From: an uncultured Faecalibacterium sp.
Lineage (GTDB): Bacteria; Bacillota; Clostridia; Oscillospirales; Ruminococcaceae
Assembly (NCBI GenBank): GCA_934553285.1
Contig: CAKTFD010000020.1
Coordinates: 1 to 24,369 of the forward strand
DNA: 24,369 nt
Reading direction: 5' to 3'
This document shows positions 20,206-24,369 of the stretch, piece after piece. The first letter of the stretch is position 1, and the number at the start of each line of letters is the position of its first letter. The notes beneath the pieces were generated by a model. That model worked only from the letters and a program-made list of their open reading frames with translations, was not told the DNA's origin and searched no databases. A program made the position numbers and the translations under genes.

Positions 20206-22071
20206 ATGAACAAAAAAACAATGCTGCGCTTGTTTTCCACGCTTGCGGCACTGGTGATGGGGCTTTCTCTGCTGACCGGATGCGGCACAAAAAGCGCAGA
20301 ACAGGTACAGGAGCAGGAAGATGCCCAGACCATTCAGGTGTATCTGTGGACGAATAACCTGTACGAGAGCTATGCACCCTATGTGCAGGCGCAGCTGCCG
20401 GATGTGAATATCGAATTTATCGTAGGCAATAACGACCTGGATTTTTACAAATTTTTGCAACAGAACGGCGGCCTGCCGGATATCATCACCTGCTGCCGGT
20501 TCTCGCTGCACGATGCTGCCCCCTTGAAGGACAGCCTGATGAACCTTGCCACCACCAACGAGGCGGGTGCCGTTTACAACACCTACCTCAACAGCTTTAA
20601 AAACGAGGATGGCAGCGTGAACTGGCTGCCGGTGTGCGCCGATGCGCACGGGTTTGTGGTCAACCGCAGCCTTTTTGAGCAATACGATATTCCCCTGCCG
20701 ACCGATTACGCAAGTTTTGCTGCGGCCTGTCAGGCATTTGAAAAGGTGGGCATCCGCGGCTTTACCGCCGATTATGCCTACGACTACACCTGCATGGAAA
20801 CGCTGCAGGGGCTTTCTGCTTCTGAGCTGACCACTGCGGCAGGGCGCAAATGGCGCACCGCTTACAGCGACCCCGCCAGCACCGCACGGGTCGGCCTGGA
20901 TGATGCCGTATGGCCGGGGGCGTTTGAGCGGATGGCGCAGTTCATTCAGGATACGAACCTTACAGAGGATGACCTTGCGAATACCTACGATGATGTGACC
21001 GGGATGTTCCGGAACGGAGAGGTTGCCATGTATTTTGGCAGCTCTGCCGGGGTAAAGGTGTTTCAGGATGAGGGGATCGACACGACGTTCCTGCCCTTTT
21101 TCAGCCAGAATGGCGAAAAGTGGATCATGACCACCCCGTATTTCCAGGTCGCGTTGAACCGGGATCTGGAGCAGGATACAGCGCGCCGCGAAAAAGCCAT
21201 GAAGGTGCTGAATGTCATGCTCTCCGAGGAAGCACAGAACCGGATCGTTGCTGCCGGGCAGGATGTGCTGAGCTACAGCCAGAACGTCAGCCTGCGCCTG
21301 AGCGACTCCATGAAAGACGTCCGCGCAGTGGTGGAAGAAAACCACATGTATATCCGCATCGCCTCCAACGATTTCTTTGCCATCTCCAAGGAGGTCGTTT
21401 CCAAAATGATCGCGGGCAAGCTCACCGCCAAGCAGGCGTATCAGGCGTTCAATGCCCAGCTTCTTGCTGAGGAAGCGCCTGCTGCGGACGAAGTGGTGCT
21501 GACCTCCGGGAAAACATATTCCAATATTTTCCACGCAAACGGCGGCAACGCCTCCTTTTCCGTCATGGCGAACACGCTGCGCGGCATCTATAACACCGAT
21601 GTACTCATCGCCACCGCAAACAGCTTTACCGGCAGTGTGCTGCAGGCAGACTATACCCAAAAGATGGCTGCTTCCATGATCATGCCCAACGGTCTGATGT
21701 CCCGCCAGCGCACCATGACCGGCGCAGAGCTGAAAGAAACTGTCCGCGCCTTTGTGGAAGGCTGCGAGGGCGGGTTTGTGCCCTTCAACCGCGGTTCTCT
21801 GCCGGTGGTCAGCGGCATTGCCGTGGAGGTAAAGGAAACGAACGGCAGCTATACCCTGACCGGCATCACCCGCAACGGGCAGCCGCTCCGGGACGATGAC
21901 ACCGTTACCGTTACCTGCCTGGCAACCGAAAAACAGATGGAAGCGCTGCTTGCGAGCAAAAGCGGCGCGTCTGCGGACGGAGATGCGTGGGTAAAATACA
22001 CATGGACAGATTACGTCTCCGGCGGCGGCGCAGCGCTTGCAGAGCCTGAAAACTACATGACACTGAGGTGA
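20206..22071 (+). CDS. Lipoprotein: solute-binding domain fused to 5'-nucleotidase C-terminal-like domain
   Basis: 621 residues. Residues 1-26 are a lipoprotein signal (Lys-rich start, hydrophobic core, lipobox LLTGC with Cys26), so the protein is anchored outside the membrane. Residues 35-410 resemble a family 1 extracellular (sugar-type) solute-binding protein: IQVYLWTNN near the start, FVVNRSLFEQYDIPLPTDY in the middle and NGEVAMYFGSSAGVKVF later. From about 430 to 600 the sequence changes to segments like the 5'-nucleotidase C-terminal domain: NGGNASFSVMANTLR, MTGAELKETVRAF, LPVVSGIAVEV and RNGQPLRDDDTVTV. No metallophosphatase domain is present, so it is probably not a nucleotidase. The kinase gene starts 5 bases after its stop and no ABC permease is nearby. 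A role as ligand-binding partner of the kinase is inferred. Confidence 0.87.
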   Translation: MNKKTMLRLFSTLAALVMGLSLLTGCGTKSAEQVQEQEDAQTIQVYLWTNNLYESYAPYVQAQLPDVNIEFIVGNNDLDFYKFLQQNGGLPDIITCCRFSLHDAAPLKDSLMNLATTNEAGAVYNTYLNSFKNEDGSVNWLPVCADAHGFVVNRSLFEQYDIPLPTDYASFAAACQAFEKVGIRGFTADYAYDYTCMETLQGLSASELTTAAGRKWRTAYSDPASTARVGLDDAVWPGAFERMAQFIQDTNLTEDDLANTYDDVTGMFRNGEVAMYFGSSAGVKVFQDEGIDTTFLPFFSQNGEKWIMTTPYFQVALNRDLEQDTARREKAMKVLNVMLSEEAQNRIVAAGQDVLSYSQNVSLRLSDSMKDVRAVVEENHMYIRIASNDFFAISKEVVSKMIAGKLTAKQAYQAFNAQLLAEEAPAADEVVLTSGKTYSNIFHANGGNASFSVMANTLRGIYNTDVLIATANSFTGSVLQADYTQKMAASMIMPNGLMSRQRTMTGAELKETVRAFVEGCEGGFVPFNRGSLPVVSGIAVEVKETNGSYTLTGITRNGQPLRDDDTVTVTCLATEKQMEALLASKSGASADGDAWVKYTWTDYVSGGGAALAEPENYMTLR

Positions 22072-22076
22072 GCGGA

Positions 22077-24369
22077 ATGGCAGATGAAAAGCACGGACCC
22101 AAACAAAACGGCCATTTCCGGCAAAAATGGCTCTCTGCCGCGGCCATTCTTCTGCTGGTCTTGCTGGCAGCCGGTTTCAGCATTCGGTATATCTCGTTTG
22201 TGTCGCAGACGGTCTATCAGGAAAGCACCTCGCATCTGGAAGAAGTGCTGCATAAATCCAACAATATGCTGAAAGAGATGGTGCGCAAAAACCTGACCTA
22301 TCTGCATCTGTACAACGGCTTTTTGGAAAGTACCTCGGACGAGGCTGAAATTCAGGCGTATATCGAGCAAGCGCAGCAGGACACCGGATTTGCCGATTTT
22401 TACTTCCTTACCTATGACGGCAACTACATGACCGTGACCGGGGAGACCGGCTACCTTGGCCTGCAGACCAATCTGGACGAACAGCTCGCCCACAACGAGG
22501 ATATCGTCTTGAATACGGCGCTGCCCGGCAAGCCCCAGATGCTTGTGTTTATCTGTCCCGAAACGCAGGGCAGCTACCAGGGCTTTGCCTACGATGCCGT
22601 TGCCCTCTCTTATTATAATGATGAGGTGCTTAGACTGCTGGACAACTCTGCCTTTCAGGGCAATGCCAGCAACTATGTGATCTACCCGGATGGTCGTGTT
22701 GTCATCGACAATTCCGTAAACCGCAAGGAAACGATCTACAACTTTATTGCGATGCTGCGCGACCATTCCGATCTTTCCGAGAAACAGATCCTTGCCCTTT
22801 CGGATGCCTTTGCGCAGGGCAGCAGCGGAAACCTAAAGATAAAGCTGGGCGACACCAGTTATTATCTGGTCTACGAGGGCACGGCGGTCCAGAACTGGAC
22901 GATGCTGGGGCTTGTCCCGGTCAATATCGTCAACGCCAGTATGGACCGGCTCTGGTTCCGGACGGTACAGATCGTAGCGGGTGTCACCTTCGGCCTTGCT
23001 GTGCTGATCATCCTGCTCATCGTGCGCAAAAGCCATGTCACCCTGCGCCGGAAGAATACCGAGATCCTGTACCGGGACGAGCTGTTCCAAAAGCTCTCGC
23101 TGAACGTGGACGACGTTTTCCTGATGCTGGATGCAAAGACTTCCAAGGTGGATTATGTCAGCCCGAACATTGAGCGCCTGCTGGGCATCCCATGGAAAGA
23201 AGTCCGGCAGGATGCCTTTGCTCTGGACAAGCTGTACCCGAAAAGTGCACCGGAGCACGGCAAAAACTTTCTGGAGGGGCTTCTCAGCGGGCAGCAGCGC
23301 GAATGGGATTTCGAGTTTGAGCATCGGGAGACCAAGGAGTGCCGCTGGTTCCATAACGTCGCCATAGGCAGCGAGGTGGATGGCAGAACGAAGTATATCC
23401 TGGTCATGTCCGACCGCACAGCCGATAAGCAGGTAAATCAGGCGCTTTCCAATGCCGTTGCCGCCGCCGAGACCGCCAACCGCGCCAAGAGCACCTTCCT
23501 TTCCAACATGAGCCACGATATCCGCACCCCCATGAACGCCATTATCGGCTTTACCACGCTGGCGCTCAGCAACATTGACGATAAGGAGCGGGTAAAGGAT
23601 TATCTTACCAAGACCCTTGCTTCCAGCAACCACCTGCTTTCCCTGATCAACGATGTGTTGGATATGAGCCGCATTGAAAGCGGAAAGATCCATCTGGAAG
23701 AGGTGGAGGTCAACCTTTCGGATGTGCTGCACGATCTGAAAACCATCGTCAGCGGGCAGATCTACGCAAAGCAGCTGGAACTTTACATGGACGCGATGGA
23801 TGTGACCGACGAGGATGTTTACTGCGATAAGACCCGCCTGAACCAGATCCTGCTGAACCTGCTGTCCAACGCCATCAAGTTTACCCCGGCGGGCGGTACG
23901 GTCTCGGTGCGGGTGCGCCAGCTTGCCGGTAAGGTGCGCGGCTGCGGGCAGTACGAGTTCCGCATCAAGGACAACGGCATCGGCATGAGTCCGGAGTTTG
24001 CCAAAAAGATCTTTGAGCCGTTCGAGCGGGAGCGTACCTCCACGGTAAGCCGGATACAGGGCACCGGCCTTGGCATGGCTATTACCAAAAACATTGTGGA
24101 TATGATGGGCGGCACCATCACGGTGCAGACGGCACAGGGCAAAGGCACGGAGTTTATCATTCGTGTGCCGATGCGCACGCAGGCAGAACACCGTCAGGTG
24201 GAAAAGATCACCGAGCTGGAGGGCCTGAAAGCGCTGGTGGTGGATGACGATTTCAACACCTGCGACAGCGTGACCAAGATGCTGGTCAAGGTGGGGATGC
24301 GCGCCGAGTGGACCCTTTCCGGCAAGGAGGCGGTGCTGCGCGCGCGGCAGTCCATTGAGATGAGCGATG
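22077..24369 (+). CDS. Hybrid sensor histidine kinase/response regulator (3' end outside window)
   Basis: 764 codons are visible and the frame is still open at the window end. A membrane helix at about 19-38 and another at 295-317 enclose a roughly 250-residue extracytoplasmic sensor region. A PAS-like domain follows at about 335-455 (DVFLMLDAKTSKVDYVSPNIERLLG). The kinase core has the H-box SHDIRTPMNA (phospho-acceptor His480), N-box LLNLLSNAIKFTP, G1 DNGIGMS, F-box IFEPFERE and G2 GTGLGMAI. A receiver begins near 716 with LVVDDD, but its phospho-acceptor lies beyond the window, and further domains may follow. GAGGTGA (22065-22071) overlaps the stop codon of the lipoprotein gene and is 5 bases before the ATG, so the two are coupled. 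It should sense an outside ligand, perhaps presented by the lipoprotein, and pass phosphate through its own receiver. Confidence 0.95.
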   Translation, partial: MADEKHGPKQNGHFRQKWLSAAAILLLVLLAAGFSIRYISFVSQTVYQESTSHLEEVLHKSNNMLKEMVRKNLTYLHLYNGFLESTSDEAEIQAYIEQAQQDTGFADFYFLTYDGNYMTVTGETGYLGLQTNLDEQLAHNEDIVLNTALPGKPQMLVFICPETQGSYQGFAYDAVALSYYNDEVLRLLDNSAFQGNASNYVIYPDGRVVIDNSVNRKETIYNFIAMLRDHSDLSEKQILALSDAFAQGSSGNLKIKLGDTSYYLVYEGTAVQNWTMLGLVPVNIVNASMDRLWFRTVQIVAGVTFGLAVLIILLIVRKSHVTLRRKNTEILYRDELFQKLSLNVDDVFLMLDAKTSKVDYVSPNIERLLGIPWKEVRQDAFALDKLYPKSAPEHGKNFLEGLLSGQQREWDFEFEHRETKECRWFHNVAIGSEVDGRTKYILVMSDRTADKQVNQALSNAVAAAETANRAKSTFLSNMSHDIRTPMNAIIGFTTLALSNIDDKERVKDYLTKTLASSNHLLSLINDVLDMSRIESGKIHLEEVEVNLSDVLHDLKTIVSGQIYAKQLELYMDAMDVTDEDVYCDKTRLNQILLNLLSNAIKFTPAGGTVSVRVRQLAGKVRGCGQYEFRIKDNGIGMSPEFAKKIFEPFERERTSTVSRIQGTGLGMAITKNIVDMMGGTITVQTAQGKGTEFIIRVPMRTQAEHRQVEKITELEGLKALVVDDDFNTCDSVTKMLVKVGMRAEWTLSGKEAVLRARQSIEMSD

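Overview
The window looks like chromosomal DNA of a GC-rich gut Firmicute of the Oscillospiraceae/Ruminococcaceae type. Faecalibacterium or a close relative is my best guess, inferred from style and gene content and not from a marker gene. Coding density is high and genes carry AGGAGG-type ribosome binding sites. Rho-independent hairpins separate many units, and most promoters I can pick out have an extended -10 (TGn before the -10 hexamer). I see no rRNA, tRNA, CRISPR array, phage gene or transposase. Because the DNA is GC-rich, many long open frames on the opposite strands are shadows and were left out.

Layout. 1-1071 (+): the 3' end of a family 31 glycoside hydrolase, converging through a shared terminator on a MATE exporter (1158-2552, -). 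2748-5547 (-): a three-gene metal-handling unit, read from the right. It holds a CobW/COG0523 GTPase with a very large His/Asp/Cys-rich metal-binding segment, a second CobW-like GTPase fused to a TIGR03943-like C-terminal domain, and a small membrane-anchored Ala/Glu-rich protein. 5889-8422 (+): an M24 aminopeptidase P, then a LytTR regulator whose receiver domain has lost its phosphorylation residues. 8531-10329 (-): a family 2 glycosyltransferase and a HAD phosphatase. 10503-13299 (+): a patatin-like phospholipase overlapping a PTS Enzyme I-like protein with altered active-site residues. 13309-14413 (-): a GIY-YIG protein overlapping a MYG1-family protein.

14617-17558 (-): two different esterase-fold hydrolases followed, across a strong terminator, by an ATP-grasp ligase. 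This looks like an uncharacterised small biosynthetic or modification cassette. 17746-18825 (-): branched-chain aminotransferase ilvE with its own promoter and terminator. 19269-19922 (+): a second HAD phosphatase. 20206-24369 (+): a lipoprotein joining a sugar-type solute-binding domain to a 5'-nucleotidase C-terminal-like domain, translationally coupled to a hybrid sensor histidine kinase that runs off the window end. This pair is probably a binding-protein-assisted nutrient sensor.

The most interesting candidates are the lipoprotein/hybrid-kinase pair, the esterase-esterase-ATP-grasp cassette, the CobW pair, the patatin/degenerate Enzyme I operon, the LytTR pseudo-receiver, and an intergenic palindromic repeat family seen near 5714 and 19012.
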